From positions 2,473,501 to 2,537,500 of the forward strand of contig JAPFBL010000104.1 in NCBI GenBank assembly GCA_026182355.1: a stretch of DNA of 64,000 nt. Direction: 5' to 3'. A program made the translations under genes and the position numbers. This document shows, piece by piece, positions 35,552 through 48,065 of this stretch; position 1 is the stretch's first letter, and every line of letters starts with the position of its first letter. The notes under the pieces are model-generated. The model searched no databases. It had not been told where the DNA came from and saw only the letters and a list, made by a program, of their open reading frames with translations. The stretch comes from Hermatobates lingyangjiaoensis. Lineage: Eukaryota; Arthropoda; Insecta; Hemiptera; Hermatobatidae.

Positions 35552-38039
35552 TAAGCGTGACATCAAGCGCCCTAGTAAATATTACCAAAAAGATATTAGA
35601 TCAGTTAAATAAATCAATTCCTTTTTCATAAATGTATCAATTACTATATCCATTGGATTAGTAATAAAAAACTTATAATAATTGATTTCAAAGAATCTGA
35701 CGTACTTTATTATTATTATTGCTTCGGTTAGACAGTCCCATCGACTCGTGTGCGCAGTTGCTAAATCTTTTCCCTTCTGCTATATTCCCTAGTTTCAAAA
35801 ATCAACTCAAGATTTTAAGTTCTTTGATGAATTTTATGATTGTCCTGTCAGAAGTATACTTCACTTTTATTGGCTATAAGCATGATCTAAGGGAATCTTT
35901 AATCTTTAAAAGGTAATTACCTCTCATTCATATAGAATGTTACAATCCTTCCAAACTCTCTTCCGTACAGAGTGTGAATTATTCGTATATAACTATATAA
36001 AAGAACAATGGTTATATATTTCCACATATTTCAAATCCTTAACATAAACATAAAATCCTTCCATACAAAATTATGTTCAATTAGAATGAGCTTTTTAGAC
36101 TAAAACAGATGAAAGCCTTTGAAATGTTTTCGTTTCAGAAAAAACTATACAAAATTACAAGTATAGTTCTTGGTGTGGTAGCACACCTCAATGGTTTTGG
36201 CAGTAATGAATCATGGGAAATTTGTATTAACATATTTTACTGCAAAAGTGATACTAACTTTAACCTGCTTTTCTGGTGATGCTATGACCAATACAATTCG
36301 TATTAGTTGCTGTTTTAATATCAATATTGCTTGAGAAAAATTTCAGAAATTTTTAATATTGAATAAGGAATCGAAACAGGTGAAAACACAACTGTTATTC
36401 ACTCATGTTGTCACTTTTAAGATTGTCATATAATAAGTTGAACATTTCCGTTATAATTAATAGACTTGATATAGCTTCATTAAAATAAAACTTTTCAATA
36501 ATTGGTTATAAAAAAAGTTAACAGGTTTATTTGTATTGTAGTAGAGTATAGACCCTCCAGATTTTTCTAATAATATTTCTTACTAAGAGCTTCTGTGGTA
36601 TCAACGGTATTATCATTTTATCAACTGATATATATTAAAGTAGTTTCAAGTGAAAGGACAAGTTAAGCAATGACCTCTACCCATTATCGAAAGTAAAACT
36701 TCGATTAGTAGCATTGCCACAATTAGGGTTCAGAATAGGATAGAGTGTAGAGTATGGTGTATTGGAACTAGGCTGCAGAATAACGGGACCGCCTCTCGTT
36801 ACTGGCTGGGTCTAAATGACATAGATAAATCTCACACCGGCTTTCCCTCTTCCCCAAAGTCAATTAATAACATCCTCCTGTCTTACCCTATAATGAAATA
36901 TTTCTATAGCTCAGTCAGTAAGTATACCACCCTATCATTTATTATTGACGTACTGAGTAATATGGTGTCTCTGCTGACTAACAGTTCACCTTTATCAAGG
37001 TTACAATTAATGCAGTCTCTTAAATCTTAGTGTTTTCTTTTAATAAAGTACTTACTTTTGGTACAAAGGTGCTACTAAGATTCGCCAAATGTTGTGTGAG
37101 TGGGGGAGGGGATAGCAAAGCTAGTCAAGGCAGCAGAGTTCTAAGAGGAATTCTGTATGCCCCTAACAATTTACGGAAGAAATTAAAACAAGTTATAGTC
37201 TTTTTTTTCACTAAAATATGTGTTCAGGTTTTTTTTTGCTTTTGTAACACTGAACTTGCTGTGGACCTTAACATCTTTCAAGCGTCACTAGCATCCTCAA
37301 AATAGTCCTGAGTGTGTAAATGATTAAGTTTTTGTGCCACTTTGCCTTACTGAAAATTCACTTTGTTATTCACTTGTGTTTTAAAAAAATGACTTTTCTC
37401 CTAAACTACTAATTTTAAAGTTCATTTTTTGCAGTTTTTATGAAATTAAAATTTTCATTAAGTGAAAAAAGCTTCAGAATTTTTTAATAATTAAAAGGTC
37501 ACTTTTGTATAGAAATGTTGACTTAGAATTAAATTTGAACGCTTCAAACAGATTGAATATTTATAAAATCTGACCAGTTTGCAGGTTTTGATGCTCCCTA
37601 AATATATGTTGCATAATGTCTACCTGGATGGTGAATATTTTTTAAGTTTAATAAATTTTGCAGGCTTTTAGTTTCCTGAATACATCTTTCATGATGTACC
37701 TGGATGTTGGCTGTGATTAGAGTTTGATATATTGAAAATTCTCATTCTATTGAATACACGCTGAATGTTGTTTACCTGGATGGTCAATACCTACAAAACA
37801 TATTTAAAAAGGTCACTAGTATTAACAATTATCGAATCGTAAAGATATTTAACAATCATATAGTTTATATTGAAAAGAACCTAATCAAATTCAGCTAATA
37901 TTATATTCAATTCGTAAAACATTCTAAATCAAACTAGTTCTTCTTGAAATTCTAGAAACCATTAACATTAAATTTTATTAGCTTAATAAGAATATTTCAC
38001 AATTAAAATTTCATGAATCTTGAAAAATGAAAGAGGAAA
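35552..38039. other. AT-rich intergenic sequence with HINE fragments
   Basis: Contains a HINE 3'-end scrap at 36539-36569 and an eroded HINE interior at about 37355-37510 (CTCCTAAACTACTAATTTTA and following). ORFs at 35719 and 37030 show no recognised domain. Confidence 0.5.
36539..36569 (+). mobile_element. HINE 3'-end scrap
   Basis: GTAGAGTATAGACCCTCCAGA followed by TTTTT matches the last 20-odd bases of the HINE family. The hairpin is partly broken. Confidence 0.5.
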
Positions 38040-38184
38040 TCTATATAAATAAAATAATGATTTTGTCTGTACATTGCTTAGAACTGACTCATTTCAAGTT
38101 TTCTTTACGTTTCATACATTGAAGAAACCGAATCCACCCTTAGAAAAATGTCTGTCAGTTTGTCTGTTTGTCCGCAAAATTTTA

Positions 38185-38478
38185 TCACAAGTAAACACAG
38201 CCACCATAAGACTTATCAAGCTGAAACTTTTACAGTAGATTTGTGTATCTCTAACTTAAAATATAGGTTCTGAATTGATTGGAAATTCAACGTACAAGTG
38301 AAGTTATGGAAGTTTAAAGCAAAAACGTTTGTCACAAGTAAACTCAGACACCATGAGACATAGCGAGCAGAAACTTTGACACTGGATTTGTGCATGCCTA
38401 ACTTAAAATATAGGCTCTAAATAGATTGGTAATTCAGTACAGAAGTGAAGTTAAGGGGCTTTAAGCTGTATTTTCCTA
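38185..38478. repeat. 147 bp tandem duplication inside the Helitron
   Basis: Two diverged units with a period of 147 bp share CACAAGTAAAC, TAACTTAAAATATAGG and GAAGTGAAGTTA-type blocks. Divergence of the two units shows the duplication is old. Confidence 0.8.
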
Positions 38479-38741
38479 ACCTCACAGACAAGTTTCTTTT
38501 GAAAATACACAGGTATGGCAAGTAATTATTGTTACTTGATTTTAATTTCATTGGAGCATATGCATATATTGTGTATTTGACATCATTGAAAAGGTGTTTC
38601 CCAGAGTTGAAGATGTACTATCTATTAAGAATAAATAGTTTTGTAAACGAGCAATTCTTACCTTTAATATGAACAGGCAGGAAAAATCAACAAACAAGTT
38701 CTTACGCTATATCATCCCAGGAAAGAACTTACAAGTCAGTA

Positions 38742-39213
38742 AAAAGAGCGATTAGTGATGAGGAAGCAGTTCATTATCCAACTGAATTTCTTGACTCTGA
38801 ATTTATTTCTCCTGGACTGCCTGCTCATGAGTAAAAACATAAAGTAGGAGCACTTTCATGCTGCAATTTAGTAGCTGTAACAAATTTCATGTTAAGAAAT
38901 ATGAGTTCCCCAAAATGTGCAACGTGACATGACTCTGATTTCGTGCTTCGCACAGATATACCATAGAGGTGGACATCATGACAGGATGTGGAATGGGGAG
39001 TCTATGTGTATACCACCCATACCACTGATTCCGAGAAACTGTCTGTTTCCGTTGAAACGATTGCAAAGTCCCGTCACAGTCCATTTCGCAATCACATTAA
39101 CTAAGTCGTAAGGGGAAACTTTATCTAACACAGGAATTCAAGTTAGCAAGACCAAGTTTTTCTCACATGGTCAACTGTAGTTTACTTGCTCAAGAGTCAG
39201 AGGTTCCAACTGT
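38742..39213 (+). pseudogene. Helitron Pif1-type helicase, C-terminal remnant
   Basis: Plus-strand reading yields, in order, RAISDEEAVHYPTEFLDSEF, SPGLPAHE, a stop, KHKVGA, and then IPPIPLIPRNCLFPLKRLQS, PVTVHFAITLTKS, a stop, and TKFFSHGQL. These correspond to the C-terminal blocks of Helitron helicases: the PtEFLNSL...GlPpHxLxLKvGa block, the IPRI...PFxxKRxQFPV block, the FAMTINKSQGQT motif and the FSHGQLYVALSR motif. Key residues are eroded (INKSQGQT reads LTKS then stop), so it is non-functional. The ORFs at 38887-39084 (-) and 38917-39111 (+) are partly this remnant or its shadow. Confidence 0.8.
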
Positions 39214-39426
39214 TTGTTCTTCCATGAACCTGAAGGGCAGACAGCCAATGTAGTGTACCACATGCAGAGGCATTTGCTTAACATGGTACTAATAATGGTA
39301 TTTTCTACTATTCTATTTATAATTATAGTATTAGTATAATACTAAATTGGTATGGTATTCCATGGTATTTTGGAATACCAAGAATTAATATAATTTGATT
39401 CCGTCAAAGACGGGTACGTTTGCTAG

Positions 39427-40859
39427 TATTATAGTAGATATGACTGCTGTTATCTGTAGTATCTGCAGTATGGTATCAGATTTTTCTAATTGTATCAAGA
39501 TTATACTAATTCCATTTGTATAATTTGTATAATCAATATAGCCACATTAAAATAAATCCAAAATTATATTGACTGTTGACATTTTTTTATAGCATTCTTT
39601 TTATATACTAAAGTTGATTTTAGCCATATTTATGAAATATCTCTTGAGAATTTTTTGGAAAAATATGGCAGCAAAAAAGGAATTTTTATTAGGGAAATCT
39701 TAGAAAGCCAAGTTGTTGAACAGGAAAAGACAGTAGGAATCGGAAAAGTAGAAAAACATAGAGAGACTGAAGATCAAAGTAAATCTCGCTTTCACATAAT
39801 AAACAATGAATGCCCTGGTTCTTTAAAATACAAGCCTTAGTTTCTGTGTTCTAGATAGTTTCATCTTTCTTGTAGTATCATTTATGGAAAAAACTCTCCA
39901 CTCATGCGTATAAAATGCCTAAACTAATGTTAACAGGTACAAAATCGTTAATACCAGAGAAGTTGGAAAACATAATATTAAAATAAAAGTCTGTCGTACA
40001 TGGTTTATAGGTGATATATCCTCCCAACCGGTTTTACATGTTGTGAATCTTCAAGAGGACTGAGAAATGTTGAAAGGTAATAGGAATAAATACCTATTGA
40101 ACAAGTAATACCAATACATTTCTAAATTTCCTGTTATTAATTTTCGATTTATTTTATTTATTATCTGATTTTATTTTTTTAAAATTTACATTATCATTGT
40201 CATATCCGTCTAGTCCTGTTTTTAGTTTTATAATATTTTTAGTATATCTAATTGATGTTTAATATATTCCTTTATTAAATCATCTGCGATTTATGCATAT
40301 AAATTTCTTAAATTTATTTAAATTAATAAGTTAAATTAGCTTAAATAAAAATGGACATAGACCGAATAATATCGAAAAATTAATATTATTAATTTCAATA
40401 TACAGAGTATACAAGACAAAGGTTAATATAATACTGGAAACTATAACTCGAAATTTATTTAAATATTTTTTTAAATAAATACTTTGGTTTGTTGTATATT
40501 TATAATTGTCACCAGTTTAGCCGCCCGGCTACTAAAATATACATAAAAATAATATATTCGTTGACGGAGACTGAACACAAAATACTAGAGTGAGACATTA
40601 TTCATGATTTTCTCCGGATTCTTCGTCAGCTTGATTAATATCTTTACCAATCGTTTCAATTTTGGTTGTATATATATGCTTATTTCTTGAATGTGTTACA
40701 TCTGTTCTATAACATGTCGTTATATAACTAAGAAGTTGGTTTTGCAAAACATGAGTTTTCCGAGACACAATTTACTGAAAGAATTAGTGAGAATAATAGA
40801 ATATTATTCTGAGTTGTTCCTTTAAGATCTCGGCTTTCTTAATATCTTTAGATTCTATA
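39427..40859. other. AT-rich intergenic sequence
   Basis: A GCCACATTAAAATAAA block at 39541 is shared with two HINE-type copies. The ORF at 39655-39840 is hydrophilic (Lys/Glu-rich) with no recognised domain. Confidence 0.5.
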
Positions 40860-42840
40860 AACCTTTTTTTTTTTTTATTGTTTGCAGTCTTTGACTTATT
40901 TCAAATCTATAAAAAATTTTATAGTGGTTTGCTGAACTTCAACTTGTTCAATTCTAAAAACCTTGTGTTTTGAAGTTGATGAGAGCTAATAAAACTAGTT
41001 TTTTATCCTCTAAGATATATATTTTATAATTAAAAGCATTAATTACTTAACAGTACAAAGAGCTCTCTACTCTCAAAGTGTTAGCTCTCTACTCTCAAAG
41101 TGTTAGCTCTCTACCCATTTGGGCAGTTTGTCCATTGATCAATATTTAATGAAAAAAAAAAAGTTAAACATTAAATTTACTGTTACTCTTTTGTCTCTTG
41201 TGCAAATATTTACAAAAGAGTTGAAGAACGTTATTGTGAAAGAGAAATTATCTGTGCAGAAGCTTAGAGGAGAAGGGAATATTTAAAGGGCCTGGTAGGT
41301 AGAGACCAGTAAATTCAAAACGGTTTCCACTTCGCAAAGGGCTTTCAGATACCTTTGTAATTTTATAAAATGAGTTCCAGTGTCTAGATATTTTAAGAAA
41401 AAAATTAGTTTTCAAATTAAAAGATGGTAAATAATTGAAAAAAAAATAGTTGAAGAGAGTTACATAAAAGGATAAGAGATATGGATTTGGAAGGAGAGTT
41501 AAGATGAAGGAAGAGGCTTAGTAAGAGATAGCGGGGTGGAAGGGGGAGGGAGAAGCAAGATGAGATCTGTAGATAACGGCCTGATTGCGTCTGGCTCCAC
41601 CCATTGTGGTCAGAGCTTGCCTAATCCTAGACATAACGACTCCTTGGCAAAAAACATCAGAACAAAACCCTTCAGCAAAACAACTTCGCCCCTTCCAAAC
41701 CTGTATTGAGTTTCTTTGACAGTTCTGGGATTAACTACTCAGCAGGGACGAGAGCCATCATGACTGCTTTCATGAAAATAATGTAGTTTACATAATACTT
41801 TATTAAGAATGCTTATTGCATATGTAACTTTCTAATTATTCACCGAACAAGGACAGCGAGCAAACAAAATGGTTTGGACAGAAATGGATCTGTAGTTTAA
41901 AGTTTTCACCGAAATAAATAAAAACTGGATGACATTTTTCTTTGAGCAATAGCCACACGACATGTTGAGTATATCAATTTCCGTTAGATAGAGGTGAATA
42001 TGACAGTTAATATTACTTCTAAAATAATGATTATGTTTTTATCATGTGTACCAAAAGTCTAAGGTTTGGTCCAATCTTTGGGATGTCCTTTGATATATAT
42101 TCTGTACAATGTTGTAAAATTGTAACCGCCATTCTCCGGAGAAGTTGGGAAAACTTGCCTTATTCTAATCAAACGAGTTCGACTTCATCCATAATTGTTT
42201 AAACTATTATGACATAACTAAATAAACTCTATGTAATAATAGCATAATTGGAAGCTTATTAAATTTATTTAATCATATAATGTCAATTGCCGATGTATGT
42301 GTACTCTGGTATTCTAGTATGAGTTCTGTGTTACTGGAATACAAATTATTTTATCGCTTACTAGTACTGTTTAGTTCTAGTTATTTAAATTATGGCAATG
42401 TTCGATTCAACACAATAATGTACTATTCCGTGTTGTTATTTTACTGACTAAATAAAACTCCATTATCTTTTAAAGTAAACTAATAAAAATTATAAAAGCC
42501 TTTTTGTTCCTTTTGTACCTCTACTAGTGAGAGTCTAGTAGGCATATTCGGTCATTTCAAAAGATATGTTTACTGAATGAATAAAAAGTGGCATTTAGAG
42601 ATGAAATGCAGGAGGAATAAGTATGGGAAGCTTTTAAGGAGTGAAGATAGCGGGGTTGAGGGTGCAGCCCTGGACAAGCCATTGATCCTTTCCAGCCATA
42701 AGAAGATCCATATTTCAGATCCAGGATGCCGCTCTCGATATATGACTGGCGATCCCCCATAACTTTCTCACTTCTTCTCTCCACCTTCCTCTTTACTATA
42801 CCTCTTTACTACAATCTTCTTGCAACATTTTCTTTCTATA
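40860..42840. repeat. Tandem duplication, unit 1 (1.98 kb)
   Basis: Runs from AACCTTTTTT to CTTTCTATA and is repeated at 42841-46445. The sequence TTCTATA stands both just before unit 1 (40853-40859) and at the end of each unit, as expected if the duplication formed at a 7 bp microhomology. It includes a 22 bp near-triplicate AGCTCTCTACTCTCAAAGTG (41061-41113) and a GC-richer block at 41560-41760. The paired ORFs at 42557 and 42577 recur in unit 2 only because of the duplication. Confidence 0.9.
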
Positions 42841-45800
42841 AACCTTTTTACTTTACTATAAGTAAAGTATAGTGATCGTGAAAAAATTCGATCTCGAGAT
42901 TTTGACGGAATTACATGTTTTGAGGTCCCAGAAGTCGTTTTATGAAGTTTTTATGATGATGTCTGTGTGTGGGTGGGTGGGTGGGTGGGTGGGTGCGTGT
43001 GTTAGCATTGCTTGTTACCACGCTACGGTCCAGAATCTTTGATGGATCAAGTTGATATTTTACACAAAAATGGGCCCCATTTAGACGAAGATCCCTATTG
43101 TTTGGGAAGAATTACGCATGATGGGAAAGTCACTTTTTTTGCCAAAAACCGTTTTTTTTTTTAAACATTTATTTCTCCTAAACTACTAACCCTAGAGTTT
43201 TGAGATTTTGACATTATCTTTGAGGTTACAAATGGAACAAACGAAAATTATATTCAGAATTTTAAGACAACAGGAAATATTTTTTTTTCAATAAAATGTA
43301 CAAATTTTGACTTATAAATCAATCTCAAACCTTGTGAGAGCGATACAAGCCATACTGTTTGACGGACAAGAATGAAACTATGCCTATAAATAGAACATTA
43401 TATGTACAATGAGTTGAGATATTTTTTTCTAAAATTACATTCGCTAAAGGGGCGTTAGAGTACGATTTGTGTTTTCAGAAAATGATTTTTTGACGCTAAA
43501 CGGCTCGTTAAAAAATTATGAAAATTTGACCAAAAATGGAACAAAAATGGAACGATATAAAAACTCTTTGTTTATCCTAGACTAAGAGATCACCTGCTAT
43601 ACTTGTCGAATTTTTTGTATTTTTTTACATTGTTTACATTGACTTAGAAATTTTTTGAGCGAATCCACTGAGATAAAATTGATGTTTCTAATGGAAAAAT
43701 GAAAATATATTATTGACTTATAAGAGATGTAAGAGGAATAATATTGTGCAGGTAAATGATAACACTCATTAAAAAAAAAATCGTATATATGTTATTTGAC
43801 AAAGGGGAAGGAAAATGATCTTATTAAATACTAAGAAGCCATAAAATTCCCAGTATAATAATTCTGTTAAAAACCAAAAATGTAAAAGATAATTCAAAAT
43901 TGAAATCTTTCGTTTAGAGATTAATAACTGTAATTATCGTACATCTTTAATTAACAAATCACCTTAAAAACAACATTTTCTTCGCTGTTTAAGGTGTTTT
44001 TCAGAGAAAAAAAGGGTATTTTACTGTTTTAAATTTGAAAATTTTACATTAATATTCAATGTAGAAGGATGTTAAGTAAACGATGTAAGAAATCTACTGG
44101 CTATTTGAACAATAGCCATGTTCTCTTGTAGGATAATATTTCGTTTCAAGAAATGTTCACATTGGTTTTTCAAAAATGATATTACTGCTGTAGTTATACT
44201 AATGAAATTATTTGCAAATAATAAATTATTTGTGATGTACAAAAATAAGCTTATAAATTGATATGTCCTTCAATCACTATCTGTACTACCTCACGAATGC
44301 AATGCTAATAATTATATCCCATTTAGATATTTATGTTATGCTTAAATGATACGTTATGTTTTATATACTCAAGAAATTTGACATTGAGTTACTTATAGTA
44401 AAGTAGAGTGTAGGCCACTCCAGATTTTTTTTATTGTTTCCAGTCTTTGACTTATTTCAAATCTATAAAAATGTTTATAGTGGTTTGCTGAACTTCAACT
44501 TGTTCAATTCTAAAAACCTTGTGTTTTGAAGTTGATGAGAGCTAATAAAACTAGTTTTTTATCCTCTAAGATATATATTTTATAATTAAAAGCATTAATT
44601 ACTTAACAGTACAAAGAGCTCTCTACTCTCAAAGTGTTAGCTCTCTACTCTCAAAGTGTTAGCTCTCTACCCATTTGGGCAGTTTGTCCATTGATCAATA
44701 TTTAATGAAAAAAAAAAGTTAAACATTAAATTTACTGTTACTCTTTTGTCTCTTGTGCAAATATTTACAAAAGAGTTGAAGAACGTTATTGTGAAAGAGA
44801 AATTATCTGTGCAGAAGCTATAGAGGAGAAGGGAGTGAGTTATGTCATGGGGCCCTCTGGTAGGTAGAGACCAGTAAATTCAAAACGGTTTCCACTTGCA
44901 AAGGAATCACTTTCAGATACCCTCAAAACAAACGTCTGTTTATAAAATGAGTTCCAGTGTCTAGATATTTTAAGGGAAAAAAATAAGGTTGTTTCAAATT
45001 AAAAGATGGTAAATAATTGAAAAAAAAATAGTTGAAGAGAGTTACATAAAATGGATAAGAGATATGGATTTGGTAGGAGAGTTAAGATGAAGGAAGAGGC
45101 TTAGTAAGAGATAGCGGGGTGGGAGGGGGAGGGAGAAGCAAGATGAGATCTGTAGATAACGGCCTGATTGCGTCTGGCTCCACCCATTGTGGTCAGAGCT
45201 TGCCTAATCCTAGACATAACGACTCCTTGGCAAAAAACATCAGAACAAAACCCTTCAGCAAAACAACTTCGCCCCTTCCAAACCTGTATTGAGTTTCTTT
45301 GACAGTTCTGGGATTAACTACTCAGCAGGGACGAGAGCCATCATGACTGCTTTCATGAAAATAATGTAGTTTACATAATACTTTATTAAGAATGCTTATT
45401 GCCTATGTAACTTTCTAATTATTCACCGAACAAGGACAGCGAGCAAACAAAATGGTTTGGATCTGTAGTTTGGATTTGTAAAACAGAAATGGATCTGTAG
45501 TTTAAAGTTTTCACCGAAATAAATAAAAACTGGATGACATTTTTCTTTGAGCAATAGCCACACGACATGTTGAGTATATCAATTTCCGTTAGATAGAGGT
45601 GAATATGACAGTTAATACTACTTCTAAAATAATGATTATGTTTTTATCATGTGTACCAAAAGTCTAAGATTTGGTCCAATCTTTGGGATGTCCTTTGATA
45701 TATATTCTGTACAATGTTCTAAAATTGTAACTGCCGTTCTCCGGAGAAGTTGGGAAAACTTGCCTTATTCCAATCAAACGAGTTCGACTTCATCCATAAT

Positions 45801-46445
45801 TGTTTAAACTATTATGACATAACTAAATAAACTCTATGTAATAATAGCATAATTGGAAGCTTATTAATTTTATTTAATCACATAATGTCAATTGCCGATG
45901 TATGTGTACTCTAATATTCTAGTATGAGTTCTGTGTTACTGGAATACAAATTATTTTATCGCTTACTGGTACTGTTTAGTTCTAGTTATTTAAATTATGG
46001 CAATGTTTGATTCAACACAATAATGTACTATTCCGTGTTGTTATTTTACTGACTAAATAAAACTCCATTATCTTTTAAAGTAAACTAATAAAAATTATAA
46101 AAGCCTTTTTGTTCCTTTTGTACCTCTACTAGTGAGAGTCTAGTAGGCATATTCGGTCATTTCAAAAGATATGTTTACTGAATGAATAAAAAGTGGCATT
46201 TAGAGATGAAATGCAGGAGGAATAAGTATGGGAAGCTTTTAAGGAGTGAAGATAGCGGGGTTGAGGGTGCAGCCCTGGACAAGCCATTGATCCTTTCCAG
46301 CCATAAGAAGATCCATATTTCAGATCCAGGATGCCGCTCTCGATATATGACTGGCGATCCCCCATAACTTTCTCACTTCTTCTCTCCACCTTCCTCTTTA
46401 CTATACCTCTTTACTACAATCTTCTTGCAACATTTTCTTTCTATA
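42841..46445. repeat. Tandem duplication, unit 2, interrupted by HINE copy D
   Basis: Unit 2 begins AACCTTTTT at 42841, is split by the HINE at 42850-44424, and resumes with the T-run and ATTGTTTCCAG at 44425. Outside the insert it matches unit 1 at high identity with scattered substitutions and small indels (for example extra bases near 44830 and a 22 bp insertion near 45455-45480). Confidence 0.9.
42850..44424 (+). mobile_element. HINE-like non-autonomous Helentron, copy D (complete)
   Basis: Starts ACTTTACTATAAGTAAAGT, ends CACTCCAGA, and sits inside a T-run (TTTTT at 42845-42849 and from 44425). The empty target is preserved in unit 1 at 40860-40880 as one uninterrupted T-run, so the element boundaries are directly visible. 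Compared with copy C it has an internal deletion of about 55 bp near 43546. Microsatellite at 42963-43000. Confidence 0.85.
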
Positions 46446-46937
46446 TTAGCTCACTCTTTCTTTTTCCCTTCCCTCTTCAACTTTTACGACGCTACTTTAC
46501 CGCTTTACATTTTTATGTTCAATATTTTTACTAACAACTCTTAAAGTTGAATGACTTTCTCAATGTCCTTTATAATATTCGCTTAATAAATAATAAAAAA
46601 AAAGGGAAAGGATGGAGTTTTATCAAACAATACGAGTATAAACACATATAAAGTACTAATGATAACAGGCTGTGAGGTATAGTAAATGGCGTTTTAGTCC
46701 AACTACAAGCAATTTGCTACTGATGTAATGAAACATCTCCATTCTCGAATCACTCATGTTAAACATATTTATTTAATAATACCACGAATTTCTAGTAATT
46801 TATAATGTATATATAATTATTTTGTAGCACTAAATATGCTTTTATTACGTGCGCTAAACGAGATAAATAACCTGTTCGCAGTGCTTCCGTAAAACGGCAC
46901 TTGTTTTATTGTTCTACCTAATATTGTAGTTAATAAA
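46446..46937. other. AT-rich intergenic sequence
   Basis: Nothing recognised before the start of the Penelope cluster. Confidence 0.5.
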
Positions 46938-47137
46938 CCCGAAAATTAGAGACTGTAAGTGTGTTCTTACGTTTACATAAAATACGTCCGTTTTGGATCG
47001 TATTTCCAACGAAAAAGTATATATATATATATTTATATATATATATATAAAGATATCACATAAACTCGTGAAACAACAATCAATGATCAAACCACAATAT
47101 GAAATAGGAAATCTAAGAACTTTCATATTGTGGTTTG

Positions 47138-47176
<39 letters not shown>

Positions 47177-47185
47177 GATCAAACC
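46938..47185. repeat. Scraps of Penelope-type modules in (TA)n
   Basis: Positions 46938-46965 repeat the family-5 GAAA-AATT-GAGA segment. (TA)n tracts lie at about 47018-47050 and 47140-47170. Between them is a short inverted repeat with GATCAAACCACAATATGAAA and its reverse complement, the outer terminus of family 3. The small ORFs here reflect TA repeats. Confidence 0.8.
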
Positions 47186-47208
47186 TCAATAAGAAAATGG
47201 GAAAACAA

Positions 47209-47251
47209 GACTAAGATCTTTCAACCGTAACAAGCGGTCTTCGTCAGAGTC
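47209..47251 (-). ncRNA. Predicted hammerhead ribozyme, family 3
   Basis: Identical over the motif to 14189-14231: helix I GACT/AGTC, CTGACGA, extra A, stem II GACCG/CGGTT, GAA, AGATCT, T. It lies in the 3' region of the Penelope copy that encodes the endonuclease fragment at 47421-48065. Confidence 0.58.
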
Positions 47252-47420
47252 AAAAACCCAACTGAAACACTAGATGCAGAGAACATCTGGTGAGGGGTTG
47301 AGAAGAGTGGGAGGGAAGAGTGGTATTTTAAAAGGGTGAAAGCGCAGGAAAGGACTAATGTCCAGAAAGGGATGTTTGGGAAACAAAGGAGTACAGTAAG
47401 AAAGAGTAATAAACTATCGG

Positions 47421-48065
47421 CTAGCTGTCAACGCTCTTAGAAGAAACTATTGCCCTCGTAACGAAAGTATCAAGTTTGAAGAGACCGTTCCTAATGTTTA
47501 TAATATTTGGTCTATTAAATTTAATTAGAGACGATTCAATAATATTTCTTAACAACATTGATTTTTCATAGGTAATAAATTTAGCTCCTGTCCAATCAAT
47601 ATGATGATTTTCATTTTTTATATGCAAGAATAAGGCACTACTTTTTTCCTGTCTACTTACGTTGTATTGGTGTTGTTTTACACGTGTCTTTAATGATTTA
47701 CCAGTTTGACCAATATAAATTTTATGGCAATTTTTGTACAGAATTTTATAAATACCACCGGACTCCAATTCACTGGGAGAGTTTTTTATTAACATATTAC
47801 CCACATTATTACGATTAGAAAACACTATATTAAAATCAAGTTGTTTGGCTAATCTAGGAAGGGTGTTCAATGACTCATGATATTACATGATATTAGCACC
47901 CTTCAAAACTAAATCGATATAAGAGGAGGGGTATTTTAATGAAAGGGCAATTGATCTAATGTTGTTAATCTCTTCATTAAGGAATTCAGGATAGCACACT
48001 CTTAACGCTGTTTTTAGAAATATGTTTTTGAGGGCGTGAACGTAAATTTTTGACGGCAAATGCAT
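47421..48065 (-). pseudogene. Penelope-like RT thumb and GIY-YIG endonuclease, truncated
   Basis: Third copy of the 14-15 kb family. It extends further upstream: HLPSKIYVHALKNIFLKTAL, RVCYPEFLNEEINNIRSIAL and SLKYPSSYIDLVLKGA represent the reverse-transcriptase thumb. Relative to the 14.9 kb copy about 75 bp between LKGA and YHESL are lost, and an in-frame TAA lies at the join (about 47878). After it the frame continues with GIYKILYKNCHKIYIGQTGK and SLKTRVKQHQ. The first Cys of the CxxC between GIY and YIG is Leu-Tyr here, another sign of decay. Non-functional. Confidence 0.82.

Larger units (their letters stand above)
38040..39426 (+). mobile_element. Helitron with canonical ends, 1.39 kb
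   Basis: The 5' end TCTATATAAATAAAATAATG begins right after an A (38039). The 3' end has the hairpin CCGTC-AAA-GACGG (39401-39413), nine bases, and CTAG (39423-39426), followed by T (39427). These are the textbook Helitron signatures: 5' TC, a hairpin shortly before a CTRR terminus, insertion between A and T, no target duplication and no terminal inverted repeat. Inside are a 147 bp tandem duplication near the 5' end and a decayed helicase C-terminus on the same strand. The Rep domain is missing, so it is an internally deleted non-autonomous copy. It is distinct from the Helentron-like family elsewhere in the window. Confidence 0.85.

Noticed and set aside
42557..46389. Identical 61- and 75-codon ORFs at 42.6 and 46.2 kb, suggesting a conserved gene
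   Set aside because: Identity is due to the 2 kb tandem duplication, and both strands are open, which is not evidence of selection.
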